DNA of 44,207 bases from FEN-1297 sp963787005 (GCA_963787005.1 CAWBBX010000020.1:1-44207); one strand, 5' to 3'; shown: positions 9,194-16,473, numbered from the stretch's first letter. The notes: generated by a model from the letters alone, not told the origin. Program-made: numbers and translations.

Positions 9194-9342
9194 TAAATAT
9201 CCGGCTCAAAAGCACATCACTTAAATTTTGATTATAAATTCCTAGTTGAGTATTAAATTATACGGGATTGAGAAAACGAATATAAACGAATCCAAAATTA
9301 AAAAATATTACGGTAAGAAGAGAAAAGTAATTTAAAGAGATG

Positions 9343-9591
9343 TTAATCTTTGGAAGATTGGGGGCTTCTATACCCTATGATATTATCTTCGGTAAATTTA
9401 TAATTCAGTGATGAGCTGAGACTGTCTATCTGCTGCATAGTCATACGATCAGCCATCCTGGAATATATTTTTCCAGTGTAGGTAATTAATTGCTGGTTTG
9501 AGCCAGAACTATCGTTAAACAAACCTAGCGCAATGAGTCCCCCGAACAAGAACAGGAGGCTCAAGAGCAACATTATTATAGTCGATTTCAT
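9343..9591 (-). CDS. small hypothetical membrane-anchored protein
   Basis: An 82-residue protein I do not recognise. The N-terminus (MKSTIIMLLLSLLFLFGGLIALGLF) is one membrane segment or an uncleaved signal anchor. The rest is polar, Ser/Gln-rich and probably outside the cytoplasm. The start is well supported: AGAGGGA lies four bases before the ATG at 9589-9591. An in-frame TTG just before the ATG is less likely. A perfect 11-bp inverted repeat (9603-9627) sits immediately upstream of the ribosome-binding site, so translation may be controlled by a leader hairpin. The gene is isolated, 149 bases upstream of the MATE gene on the same strand. Confidence 0.6.
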   Translation of the reverse strand: MKSTIIMLLLSLLFLFGGLIALGLFNDSSGSNQQLITYTGKIYSRMADRMTMQQIDSLSSSLNYKFTEDNIIGYRSPQSSKD

Positions 9592-9602
9592 CAATCCCTC
9601 TG

Positions 9603-9627
9603 GGAAAGAATATCGAATATTCTTTCC
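9603..9627 (-). promoter_or_regulatory. perfect inverted repeat beside the ribosome-binding site
   Basis: GGAAAGAATAT / ATATTCTTTCC with a CGA loop makes an 11-bp perfect palindrome. It ends one base from the AGAGGGA ribosome-binding site of the 82-residue gene. In RNA this would be a leader hairpin; in DNA it could be an operator. Confidence 0.55.
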
Positions 9628-9832
9628 TGAAAATAGAAATAGTCACACACTTCCCAATTATAACTGAAGCCTAACTCAGGCCTAATCTTATAATGTAATG
9701 TAACTTTAATATTATTATTGAGATTGTCAACTAATATTTTACAGACGGCAGTTATAAATATGGGAATAATTACAATTTTGAGCTGTTTTCGCGGTTTGAT
9801 TTATAATCTCACAATTTAACGCCCAAAACACA

Positions 9833-9858
9833 ATAAAAAAGCCCCGTTGTGGGGGCTA
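9833..9858 (-). terminator. terminator of tRNA-Ser(CGA)
   Basis: On the minus strand AGCCCC / GGGGCT forms a stem around a short CACAAC loop, followed by six T residues. It lies ten bases after the tRNA 3' end. Confidence 0.8.
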
Positions 9859-9867
9859 TAAAAAGTG

Positions 9868-9955
9868 CGGAGAGAGAGAGATTCGAACTCTCGGAGCCGC
9901 AATGCGGCTCAACGGTTTTCGAGACCGCCCCGTTCAACCACTCCGGCATCTCTCC
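9868..9955 (-). tRNA. tRNA-Ser (CGA)
   Basis: An 88-nt class II tRNA. The acceptor stem is GGAGAGA / TCTCTCC with discriminator G. The anticodon loop reads CTCGAAA, giving anticodon CGA for UCG codons. There is a long GC-rich variable arm and a T-arm with GTTCGAATC. CCA is not encoded. It is divergent from the tRNA-Ser at 10173, about 220 bases away. Confidence 0.96.
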
Positions 9956-10172
9956 GTTGAGAATCGAATGGATTCAATAATCCTATGGATTGAACGCAAT
10001 AAAAATACAATAAAAGCTATTCTTTTAAAAGTAAACGCAAACAATTAACACTAATATTTTTAAGAAATCCACAATGATTCAGAGATGAACAATACTTCGG
10101 TTTTCCGATAAAATAAATCAGGCATTACTTTGGTTGCAAACGGTGAAATTTTTATATTTGGAATCTCAATTC

Positions 10173-10259
10173 GGAAAGGTGCAGGAGTGGTTTAACTGGC
10201 ACGCCTGGAAAGCGTGTGTACCTTCACGGGTACCGAGGGTTCGAATCCCTCCCTTTCCG
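10173..10259 (+). tRNA. tRNA-Ser (GGA)
   Basis: An 87-nt class II tRNA. The acceptor is GGAAAGG / CCTTTCC with discriminator G. The anticodon stem CACGC / GCGTG encloses CTGGAAA, giving anticodon GGA for UCC/UCU. A variable arm (TGTACC..GGTACC type) and the T-loop TTCGAATC are present. CCA is not encoded. Its terminator at 10266-10300 marks the left edge of the repeat region. Confidence 0.96.
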
Positions 10260-10265
10260 CAAACA

Positions 10266-10300
10266 AAAATGCCCCCGACTATGTCTGGGGGCATTTTCAT
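10266..10300 (+). terminator. terminator of tRNA-Ser(GGA)
   Basis: AAAATGCCCCC / GGGGGCATTTT forms an 11-bp stem with a 10-base loop, followed by T-rich sequence. It starts seven bases after the tRNA. Confidence 0.88.
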
Positions 10301-10350
10301 TTTCACGAGCGATGAAAGCTTGCTTTCATAAGCGAAGGAAAATGAAAATG
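10292..10350. repeat. nested hairpin joining the tRNA terminator to the repeat array
   Basis: A 13-bp perfect inverted repeat, CATTTTCATTTTC (10292-10304) / GAAAATGAAAATG (10338-10350), encloses an inner 8-bp hairpin, ATGAAAGC-TT-GCTTTCAT (10312-10329). Outside it, AAACAAAAATGCCC (10261-10274) is the exact reverse complement of GGGCATTTTTGTTT (10371-10384). The first array unit thus folds back on the tRNA trailer. Confidence 0.75.
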
Positions 10351-11229
10351 GCGAGGCGCGTAGCGCCGAAGGGCATTTTTGTTTGACGGGCTCCCCTACG
10401 GGGATCACCGAAGGTAATCCCGACACCGATTTAAGAGCACAGACTGATAGTCTGTGCTACGGGTAAAATGAGAAAATGAAATTGGCGAGGCGCGTAGCGC
10501 CGAAGGGCATTTTTGTTTGACGGACTCCCCTACGGGGATCACCGAAGGTAATCCCGACACCGATTTAAGAGCACAGACTGATAGTCTGTGCTACGGGTAA
10601 AATGAGAAAATGAAATTGGCGAGGCGCGTAGCGCCGAAGGGCATTTTTGTTTGACGGACTCCCCTACGGGGATCACCGAAGGTAATCCCGGCACCGATTT
10701 AAGAGCACAGACTAATAGTCTGTGCTACGGGTACAAAGGAAAAATGAAAATGGCGAGGCGCGTAGCGCCGAAGGGCATTTTTGTTCGACGGACTCACCTA
10801 CGGGGATCACCGAAGGTAATCCCGGCACCGATTTAAGAGCACAGACTGATAGTCTGTGCTACGGGTAAAATGAGAAAATGAAATTGGCGAGGCGCGTAGC
10901 GCCGAAGGGCATTTTTGTTTGACGGACTCCCCTACGGGGATCACCGAAGGTAATCCCGACACCGATTTAAGAGCACAGACTGATAGTCTGTGCTACGGGT
11001 ACAAAGGGAAAATGAAAATGGCGAGGCGCGTAGCGCCGAAGGGCATTTTTGTTTGACGGACTCCCCTACGGGGATCACCGAAGGTAATCCCGACACCGAT
11101 TTAAGAGCACAGACTGATAGTCTGTGCTACGGGAAAGTTGAGAAAATGAAATTGGCGAGGCGCGTAGCGCCGAAGGGCATTTTTGTTTGACGGACTCCCC
11201 TACGGGGATCACCGAAGGTAATCCCGGCC
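10350..11229. repeat. 134-bp tandem repeat array, about 6.6 units, made of hairpins
   Basis: The core GGCGAGGCGCGTAGCGCC starts at 10350, 10484, 10618, 10752, 10886, 11020 and 11154, exactly 134 bases apart every time. Each unit holds four foldable modules: GGCGC-GTA-GCGCC; CCCC-TAC-GGGG; an imperfect GATCACC-GAA-GGTAATC; and a perfect GCACAGACT-GAT-AGTCTGTGC. The seventh unit breaks off after ATCCCGGCC. Units differ at few sites: the GGCTC/GGACT start, CTCCCC versus CTCACC in unit 4, GAT/AAT in the loop of unit 3, and three versions of the AT-rich linker. 134 is not a multiple of three, and frames through the units give the same peptide pieces in shifting phase, so it is not coding. There is no unique spacer, so it is not CRISPR. 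Confidence 0.95.
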
Positions 11230-11272
11230 GATTATTTCTCTTCACAACGTAATTTATCAGAACTCATCCCCT

Positions 11273-11295
11273 CCCTTCTCTTAATAAGAGAAGGG
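11273..11295. repeat. 10-bp perfect inverted repeat
   Basis: CCCTTCTCTT-AAT-AAGAGAAGGG lies 44 bases beyond the array. There is no T-run on either side, so it looks more like a dispersed palindrome than a terminator. Confidence 0.6.
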
Positions 11296-11344
11296 CTGAT
11301 TGGTAGCCGAAACTGATAACTCACATCTTAACTTAATGTGGGGC

Positions 11345-11371
11345 GCACAGACTGATAGTCTGTGCTACGGT
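11345..11371. repeat. solo copy of the array's 9-bp hairpin module
   Basis: GCACAGACT-GAT-AGTCTGTGC followed by TACGG is identical to the last module of the 134-bp unit but stands alone, about 115 bases past the array. This shows that the module exists independently of the tandem unit. Confidence 0.85.
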
Positions 11372-11516
11372 AAGAATATCCCGGTGGAAATGAGTGAATT
11401 GAAAATGGAGATGCCTAATAAAGGGTTTAAGAAATTTTAATTTAGATTTGAGGATAAGAATACGAAACCGGGCTGTGATGTCCATCAAAGGAGCGGATGC
11501 AAATGAGGGAATTCAT

Positions 11517-11546
11517 TTGCAATAAAGAATTCCTGCATTATCTTTG
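11517..11546 (+). promoter_or_regulatory. Bacteroidota-type promoter
   Basis: TTG at 11517-11519 and TATCTTTG at 11539-11546 (consensus TAnnTTTG) are 19 bases apart, a perfect match to the -33/-7 promoter of Bacteroidota sigma factor. It predicts a start near 11552, just before the hairpin of the small RNA. The upstream hairpin GCAAATGA / TCATTTGC (11499-11520) overlaps the -33 box. Confidence 0.7.
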
Positions 11547-11551
11547 TATCA

Positions 11552-11631
11552 ACTCTTCAAAAGGTTCTCCCCTGCCTTTTGAACAAAAGAGTTAAAGCTC
11601 GTGGTCGCCAGATCATCGAGCTTTTTTTATT
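11552..11631 (+). ncRNA. candidate small RNA, about 80 nt, with C-rich apical loop
   Basis: A consensus promoter lies just upstream and an intrinsic terminator closes the transcript, with no ORF between. The body is a hairpin: AACTCT pairs with AGAGTT at the base, and TTCAAAAGG (11556-11564) pairs perfectly with CCTTTTGAA (11575-11583). The loop is TTCTCCCCTG, an anti-Shine-Dalgarno-like sequence. The 13-base GTTCTCCCCTGCC (11564-11576) recurs at 11740-11752, so the RNA is perfectly complementary to the 3' region of the convergent minus-strand transcript of the 44-residue ORF. TTCTCCC also matches the complement of that ORF's ribosome-binding site. It is not 6S, SRP or tmRNA by structure. Existence is inferred from signals; no expression data. 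Confidence 0.55.
11594..11631 (+). terminator. intrinsic terminator of the small RNA
   Basis: AAAGCTCG (11594-11601) / CGAGCTTT (11617-11624) with an internal TGG-TCG-CCA mini-stem is followed by a TTTTTTTATTTT tract. This is a strong plus-strand terminator. The minus-strand reading keeps the stem but lacks a good T-run. Confidence 0.88.
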
Positions 11632-11759
11632 TTAAACCCTTTTGCATATCAGAATTTTTTCTAATCCAATTTTGCTCAACAATACCCATCGCAGTTTGAA
11701 TGAACTTTTAAAATCCTGACGAACCTTTTGAAATTATAAGTTCTCCCCTGCCCAATGTC

Positions 11760-11894
11760 CTACGATAGTGAAAAGAAAACCATCGATAATAAAATAAAGA
11801 AAGTGTACAGTATGACCCATCCGAAAGTAATTAAAACCATAAAGAGGACCGTATCATAGGAGATGAAGAATTCTTTAATTTTTGGCCAAAACAT
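11760..11894 (-). CDS. 44-residue hydrophobic peptide, candidate type I toxin-like small membrane protein
   Basis: The ORF starts at ATG 11892-11894, preceded by AAGGGAG at near-ideal spacing (six A/T-rich bases), and ends at TAG. The peptide starts MFWPKIKEFF, a short amphipathic head with Lys/Lys/Glu. A long membrane segment rich in Leu, Phe, Ile and Val then runs to the C-terminus. No family is recognised. It faces the small RNA at 11552-11631, and its mRNA past the stop contains a perfect 13-nt complement of that RNA's loop. Size, hydrophobicity and convergent RNA resemble type I toxins (Fst, Ibs, TisB-like). A plain small membrane protein is equally possible. A 7-bp palindrome lies upstream at 11923-11939. 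Confidence 0.5.
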   Translation of the reverse strand: MFWPKIKEFFISYDTVLFMVLITFGWVILYTFFILLSMVFFSLS

Positions 11895-11922
11895 TTTTTT
11901 CTCCCTTGTTAAGTATTCGAAT

Positions 11923-11939
11923 CGACAGTATTACTGTCG
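11923..11939 (-). promoter_or_regulatory. palindrome upstream of the small hydrophobic ORF
   Basis: CGACAGT-ATT-ACTGTCG is a 7-bp perfect inverted repeat 28 bases upstream of the ATG of the 44-residue gene. A TATACT box lies just further upstream on the minus strand. An operator or leader hairpin is plausible. Confidence 0.4.
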
Positions 11940-12251
11940 GGCAGTATAACCGTTTAATAATTCAGCAACATATATACCAATCTGTTATTTGAATAAAATC
12001 TGTAGAATATTTAATCATATCTTTCCAGAGATGAGAAGCTTTTCAGAATTAATTCTAACTTGTAAGAAGCACGGCTTTAAGCGGATAGAACACTCCTCTT
12101 TCTGATATTTGTGAATAATTTCTTCGGCGAAAATGATGTTGTAACAGCAATAGAAACGGAACTAATCGGTTTGATATTTTTGTTAGCTGATCAAATAATT
12201 AATGCTGTAAATTCATTAAATTCATCAAAACTTTTTAAACAACCGGAGTTT

Positions 12252-15200
12252 ATGATGAAAAAATCCTTTCTCTTTATTTTCGTTTTTCTATTCTCCGCCG
12301 GTTCTCTTCTTTTCGCGTCAAACGAAGGAAGATTCATGACGGATCCAGACATTCACAACAACAAGATCGTATTTACTTACGAAGGAGATCTGTGGATAGT
12401 TAATGCCGACGGTGGTACAGCTAGCAGACTGACCTCCTCCCCCGGCGATGAGTATTCCGCTAAATTTTCTCCCGACGGAAAGACGATAGCATTTACGGCT
12501 AACTACGACGGATCAACAAATATTTATGTTATGCCTGCAGACGGAGGCAAACCGAAAAGAATTACATATGTACCCGGTTATGTAAAAACCGTTACATGGA
12601 CTCCCGACGGCAAAAGAATAGTTTTCAGCTCATTCTTCGAAAATTATATCTATAGAGATCCGAACCTGTATTTTGTAAATAAAGACGGATCCGCACCAGA
12701 TCGTTTTCCGCTCGACCGCGGTGTTGACTGCAGCTTCTCGCATAACGGAAGCAAAATTCTGTACGTTAGAAAAGGCAGAGAGGATTATTACTGGAAACGC
12801 TACAAAGGCGGCTGGTATCCCGATATATGGATGTACGATTTTAAGGAGAATAAATTTACGCCTATTACAAAATATGAAGGGAAGAACGCCTACCCGATGT
12901 GGATAGGAAACAATATGTATTTTGTGTCGGATCGTACAAACGGAATTTCAAATCTTTATAAGGAAGATTTATCGACGGACAATATTACGGAGCTTACAAA
13001 TTATAGCGACGTTGATGTAATGACACCATCTACCGATGGTAAACAAATAGTCTTCCTTCATGACGGTTACCTCAACGTAATGGATGTAAGCACAGGCAAG
13101 GTAAACCAGATTAAGGTTGATGTTCCTTCAGACAACTGGCAGTTAAGGGACAGGGTTATCAATCCGAAAAAATATATCCATTATGCCGGAATTTCAAACG
13201 ACGGAAAGAGTGTCATTCTGGACGCCAGAGGCGATGTGTTCGATGTACCAGTTGGTAAGGGTAATACGGTAAATCTTTCTCAAACTCCCGGCACCAGGGA
13301 AATGTATCCGGAGCTTTCACCTGACGGCAAATGGGTTGCGTTCTTTTCGGATAAATCCGGTGAATACGAATTATACTTGCAGAAGGTAGATGGCGGTCCG
13401 TGGACGCAGCTTACCGATACTTTGCATACAACATATTATCATCTTCTCTGGTCGCCCGACGGCAAGAAGATTCTCTTCGGCAATAAAGACTTCGCACTTT
13501 TCTATCTTGATGTAGCTACAAAGAGCCTGCACAAAATTGCCGAATCCAACCAGCTTAAGAACGATGAGTTCTACTGGGAAGTAAGCGATTATACCTGGTC
13601 GCCCGACAGTAAATGGATTGCTTATAGCTTTGTTCATTACAACAAGAATAGCGTAATTTATCTCTACAGTCTCGACAAGGATAAAAGTTATCCTGTCACG
13701 GATGATTTTTTCGACAATATAAATCCCACATTCGACGCGAACGGTAAATATCTTTACTATCTCTCCAGCCGCAATTTCGATCTGCAGATGGACTTTTACG
13801 AAGACGATCATGTAATCACAACTCCGCAGCAGATTATGGCGGTGCAGCTGCAGAACGGATTAAAACCTCCGTTCGCCGATGCTGCAGTTAAAGAAGAACC
13901 AAAACCTTCTAAAGAATTCAAGATAGACATCGACGGAATTGCCCAAAGAACTTATCCCCTGCCGGTTCCCGCGGGCAATTATTTTTTCCTCAAAGCCGGC
14001 AGCGGGAAAGTAGCCTGGTGTTCTGTTCCGAAGTTCACTGAAAATGAATACGAAGATATTTTCAAACCCGGCGGTAAGACAAAGTGGACTTTCCACATCT
14101 TCGACATGACGGATAAAAAGGAAAATACCTTTGATGATAAGATTAAAGACTATAAGGTCTCGATAAACGGCGAGAACCTGCTGATAGAAAGAAACGACGA
14201 TATTTATACAACCACTTTTGATCAAGCATATAAGACACAAAAACCCGGAGACAAGCTGGATCTCAACGGGATGACTTACACCGTTGATCCTCAAAAAGAG
14301 TGGAACCAGATATTCTCCGATACATGGCGCTGGTACAGGAACTTCTTCTTCGATCCGAATATGTTCGGTTTGAATTGGAAAGCGATCGGAGAGAAATACA
14401 GATCGTATATACCTTACATTACATCGAGAGCACAGCTCAATTGGGTAATGCAGCAGATGGTCGGAGAGCTCAGCGTATCGCATACGTACATATACGGCGG
14501 AGATATGGGTACCGATGAGACGCAGAAATCGCCCGAATTTACCGGATGGCTGGGCGCGGATTTGGTGCCCGATAAAACATCAGGCTTCTATAAGTTCGGA
14601 ACTATTTACGGTCCGACTGAATATAATTTAAATCTCGAGTCTCCTTTATCAAGACCCGATATTAATGTGAAAGAAGGAGATTATCTTATCGCAATAAACG
14701 GTCATGAATTAAAAGTTCCTGAAGATTACTTTAAGGATCTGCAGGTTACAAAAGGCGAAAAAGTATCGGTTACAATAAACAGCAAACCTTCCCCTGAGGG
14801 CGCCGTAACTTATGAAGTTGAACCGATAAGGAATAGTCCGAGCCTGAGATATTACAAATGGCTTACCGGTAACATTCACAAAGTGCTTAAGGAAAGCAAC
14901 GGCGAGCTTGGTTATATGCACATTAACGCGATGAACGCTCCCGGAATCGGAGAGTTCGATAAATTCTGGCGTGCCTTCAGATATAAAAAAGGTATCATTA
15001 TTGATATGAGAAGAAACTCCGGCGGCTGGACCGAGTACTTCCTCATCGACAAGCTCGAGCGGCAGATGGTTGCGCACAACGTTCTCGCCAACATGGTGCC
15101 GTTCAGATATCCTGGAAGTTCTTCCACCGGAAAGTACGTCGTTATTTCCAATGAGTACAACGGCTCAGACGGAGAAGCTTTTATTGAAGATTTCAAGGCA

Positions 15201-15506
15201 CGTAATCTCGGCAAGGTTGTCGGTACGCGCTCTTGGGGCGGACTGACAGGCATAATAAACGGACAGACGACGATAGATAACGGTCACGTTGAGCAGTCGA
15301 ATAACGGCTTCTACGGTAAGGAGGATAAATGGTGGATAGAGAATCACGGCGCCGATCCGGACATTTATATCGATAATGATCCGGCTTCGGTTACCTCAGG
15401 GAAGGATCCGCAGCTTGAAACAGCTATAAAGACGGCTATGAAGGAGATAAAGGAAAATCCTTATAAGTTCCCGCCTCGTCCGCCTTATCCGGTTAAGAAG
15501 AAATAA
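12252..15506 (+). CDS. tricorn-like S41 family protease
   Basis: A large secreted peptidase. A signal peptide (KKSFLFIFVFLFSAGSLLFA) precedes a TolB/tricorn-type beta-propeller of repeated SPDGK or SPDSK blades, from about residue 30 to 560. A linker, a PDZ-like segment (DINVKEGDYLIAINGHEL) and the S41 catalytic core follow. Candidate triad residues by tricorn alignment are His744 (LSVSHTYIYGGD), Ser972 (EYNGSDGEAF) and Glu1030 (WWIENHGADPD). The frame is open from a GTG at 12111, but the signal peptide and GGAG at 12245-12248 place the start at ATG 12252 or, with better spacing, ATG 12255. Length 1,084 matches bacterial tricorn homologues. In archaea tricorn degrades proteasome products; the signal peptide implies a periplasmic role here. 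Monocistronic, followed by a stem-loop. Confidence 0.95.
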   Translation: MMKKSFLFIFVFLFSAGSLLFASNEGRFMTDPDIHNNKIVFTYEGDLWIVNADGGTASRLTSSPGDEYSAKFSPDGKTIAFTANYDGSTNIYVMPADGGKPKRITYVPGYVKTVTWTPDGKRIVFSSFFENYIYRDPNLYFVNKDGSAPDRFPLDRGVDCSFSHNGSKILYVRKGREDYYWKRYKGGWYPDIWMYDFKENKFTPITKYEGKNAYPMWIGNNMYFVSDRTNGISNLYKEDLSTDNITELTNYSDVDVMTPSTDGKQIVFLHDGYLNVMDVSTGKVNQIKVDVPSDNWQLRDRVINPKKYIHYAGISNDGKSVILDARGDVFDVPVGKGNTVNLSQTPGTREMYPELSPDGKWVAFFSDKSGEYELYLQKVDGGPWTQLTDTLHTTYYHLLWSPDGKKILFGNKDFALFYLDVATKSLHKIAESNQLKNDEFYWEVSDYTWSPDSKWIAYSFVHYNKNSVIYLYSLDKDKSYPVTDDFFDNINPTFDANGKYLYYLSSRNFDLQMDFYEDDHVITTPQQIMAVQLQNGLKPPFADAAVKEEPKPSKEFKIDIDGIAQRTYPLPVPAGNYFFLKAGSGKVAWCSVPKFTENEYEDIFKPGGKTKWTFHIFDMTDKKENTFDDKIKDYKVSINGENLLIERNDDIYTTTFDQAYKTQKPGDKLDLNGMTYTVDPQKEWNQIFSDTWRWYRNFFFDPNMFGLNWKAIGEKYRSYIPYITSRAQLNWVMQQMVGELSVSHTYIYGGDMGTDETQKSPEFTGWLGADLVPDKTSGFYKFGTIYGPTEYNLNLESPLSRPDINVKEGDYLIAINGHELKVPEDYFKDLQVTKGEKVSVTINSKPSPEGAVTYEVEPIRNSPSLRYYKWLTGNIHKVLKESNGELGYMHINAMNAPGIGEFDKFWRAFRYKKGIIIDMRRNSGGWTEYFLIDKLERQMVAHNVLANMVPFRYPGSSSTGKYVVISNEYNGSDGEAFIEDFKARNLGKVVGTRSWGGLTGIINGQTTIDNGHVEQSNNGFYGKEDKWWIENHGADPDIYIDNDPASVTSGKDPQLETAIKTAMKEIKENPYKFPPRPPYPVKKK

Positions 15507-15515
15507 AAACAAGAA

Positions 15516-15548
15516 CGCCGGACTCTGTTATGGGTCCGGCGACTTTAT
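15516..15548 (+). terminator. stem-loop terminator after the tricorn-like gene
   Basis: CGCCGGAC / GTCCGGCG forms an 8-bp GC-rich stem nine bases after the stop. A short ACTTTATATTT tract follows, so it is a moderate terminator. Confidence 0.7.
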
Positions 15549-15582
15549 ATTTGCATAAAAAGGGTATTGAAGTTTCGAATCG

Positions 15583-16473
15583 CTAATTTTCGCTAATTAC
15601 AAAATCATATATCAGCCTCGAAACCTTTGCCTCGGTTTCCGTTCCCTTCTTCATATCTTTTAAATTTTTGGCTAAAATAACAAGTACATATTTCCTTCCG
15701 TCCGGAAGGAAAACTATTCCGGAATCGTGCTCAACGCCGGAAATAGATCCGGTTTTATGAGCTACCTTTACTTCTTTGGGAAGTTCGGCAGGAATTCTAG
15801 AGTTGAATTTCTGATCCAGAAGAATACTTATCATATCTTTGCAGGCTTCTTTCGAAACTACATCACCGCCTGCGATCTTTTCAAATATCAGCATAAGATC
15901 ATAAGCGGTGGTTGTATTATTCATTCCTAAGTCGTATGCCTTAATATCTTCAACGCCTCGCAGCACTTTTATATCGTTAGCTCCCATCTCTTTCATCGTT
16001 TTCATAACATTTTTCGCACCGATCTTGTCTATAAGTATATTAGTAGCGAGATTGCTGCTTACCGTTATCATATCAAATACAAGCTGCCTGACGGTTCTCT
16101 TCTTCCCGATAAAATTATATAGTCCTTCTCCGCCGTCGTCCGAAAGGTTGAGCGAAAACTCCGAACTATCGACAATACTTTTGAAGCTGTTCTTTACTTC
16201 AACGGAATCGTTCATGCTGAACTTTCCCTCAGCTGCCTGCTTGAATACTTCTATCATCACCGGGGTTTTCATTGTGCTCGCCGCGTGAAAATTCTCCTTA
16301 GCGTTTATTAGTAATTCTTCGCCGCCCGGTCTTAATTCCTTAAACGCAAGCGCGTACGTTCCATTACCTGAGTTGAATTCCTCGTTAATGCTTTTCTTTA
16401 AGTTCTCTAATCTGACTTGTGCCATGGATAAACTTCCTATAAAAATTAGGAATAATACTGTTGTCTTTTTCAT
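15583..16473 (-). CDS. class A beta-lactamase-like serine hydrolase
   Basis: A secreted serine hydrolase with the class A beta-lactamase layout. A signal peptide (TVLFLIFIGSLSMAQ) is followed by the nucleophile motif S66-T-M-K69. The SDN motif appears as S139-S140-N141. An omega-loop glutamate lies at E175 (RGVEDIKAYDLGMNN), and the KTG motif at K240-T-G. All elements are at class A spacing and the length, 296, is typical. The SDN-to-SSN change means that beta-lactam hydrolysis cannot be assumed; related proteins include D,D-peptidase-like enzymes. The gene is transcribed alone, converging on the tricorn-like gene and divergent from the secreted protein at 16644 across 170 bases without a clear promoter. 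Confidence 0.9.
   Translation of the reverse strand: MKKTTVLFLIFIGSLSMAQVRLENLKKSINEEFNSGNGTYALAFKELRPGGEELLINAKENFHAASTMKTPVMIEVFKQAAEGKFSMNDSVEVKNSFKSIVDSSEFSLNLSDDGGEGLYNFIGKKRTVRQLVFDMITVSSNLATNILIDKIGAKNVMKTMKEMGANDIKVLRGVEDIKAYDLGMNNTTTAYDLMLIFEKIAGGDVVSKEACKDMISILLDQKFNSRIPAELPKEVKVAHKTGSISGVEHDSGIVFLPDGRKYVLVILAKNLKDMKKGTETEAKVSRLIYDFVISEN

Noticed and set aside
10651..11190. Short ORFs inside the repeat array
   Set aside because: The same peptide pieces recur in shifting frames because 134 is not divisible by three; no ribosome-binding sites; the sequence is explained by hairpins.
10350..11229. CRISPR array
   Set aside because: The whole 134-bp unit repeats with near identity; there are no unique spacers and no cas genes.
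11440..11634. 6S RNA, SRP RNA or a riboswitch
   Set aside because: No central bubble, SRP loop or known aptamer motif could be traced, and no gene follows in the right orientation for a riboswitch.
11811..11858. 15-codon plus-strand ORF overlapping the small membrane-protein gene
   Set aside because: No ribosome-binding site, very short, and the minus-strand ORF is far better supported.
12111..12251. N-terminal extension of the tricorn-like protease from GTG 12111
   Set aside because: It would bury the signal peptide behind 47 residues of AT-rich leader; GGAG and the ATGs at 12252/12255 fit better.
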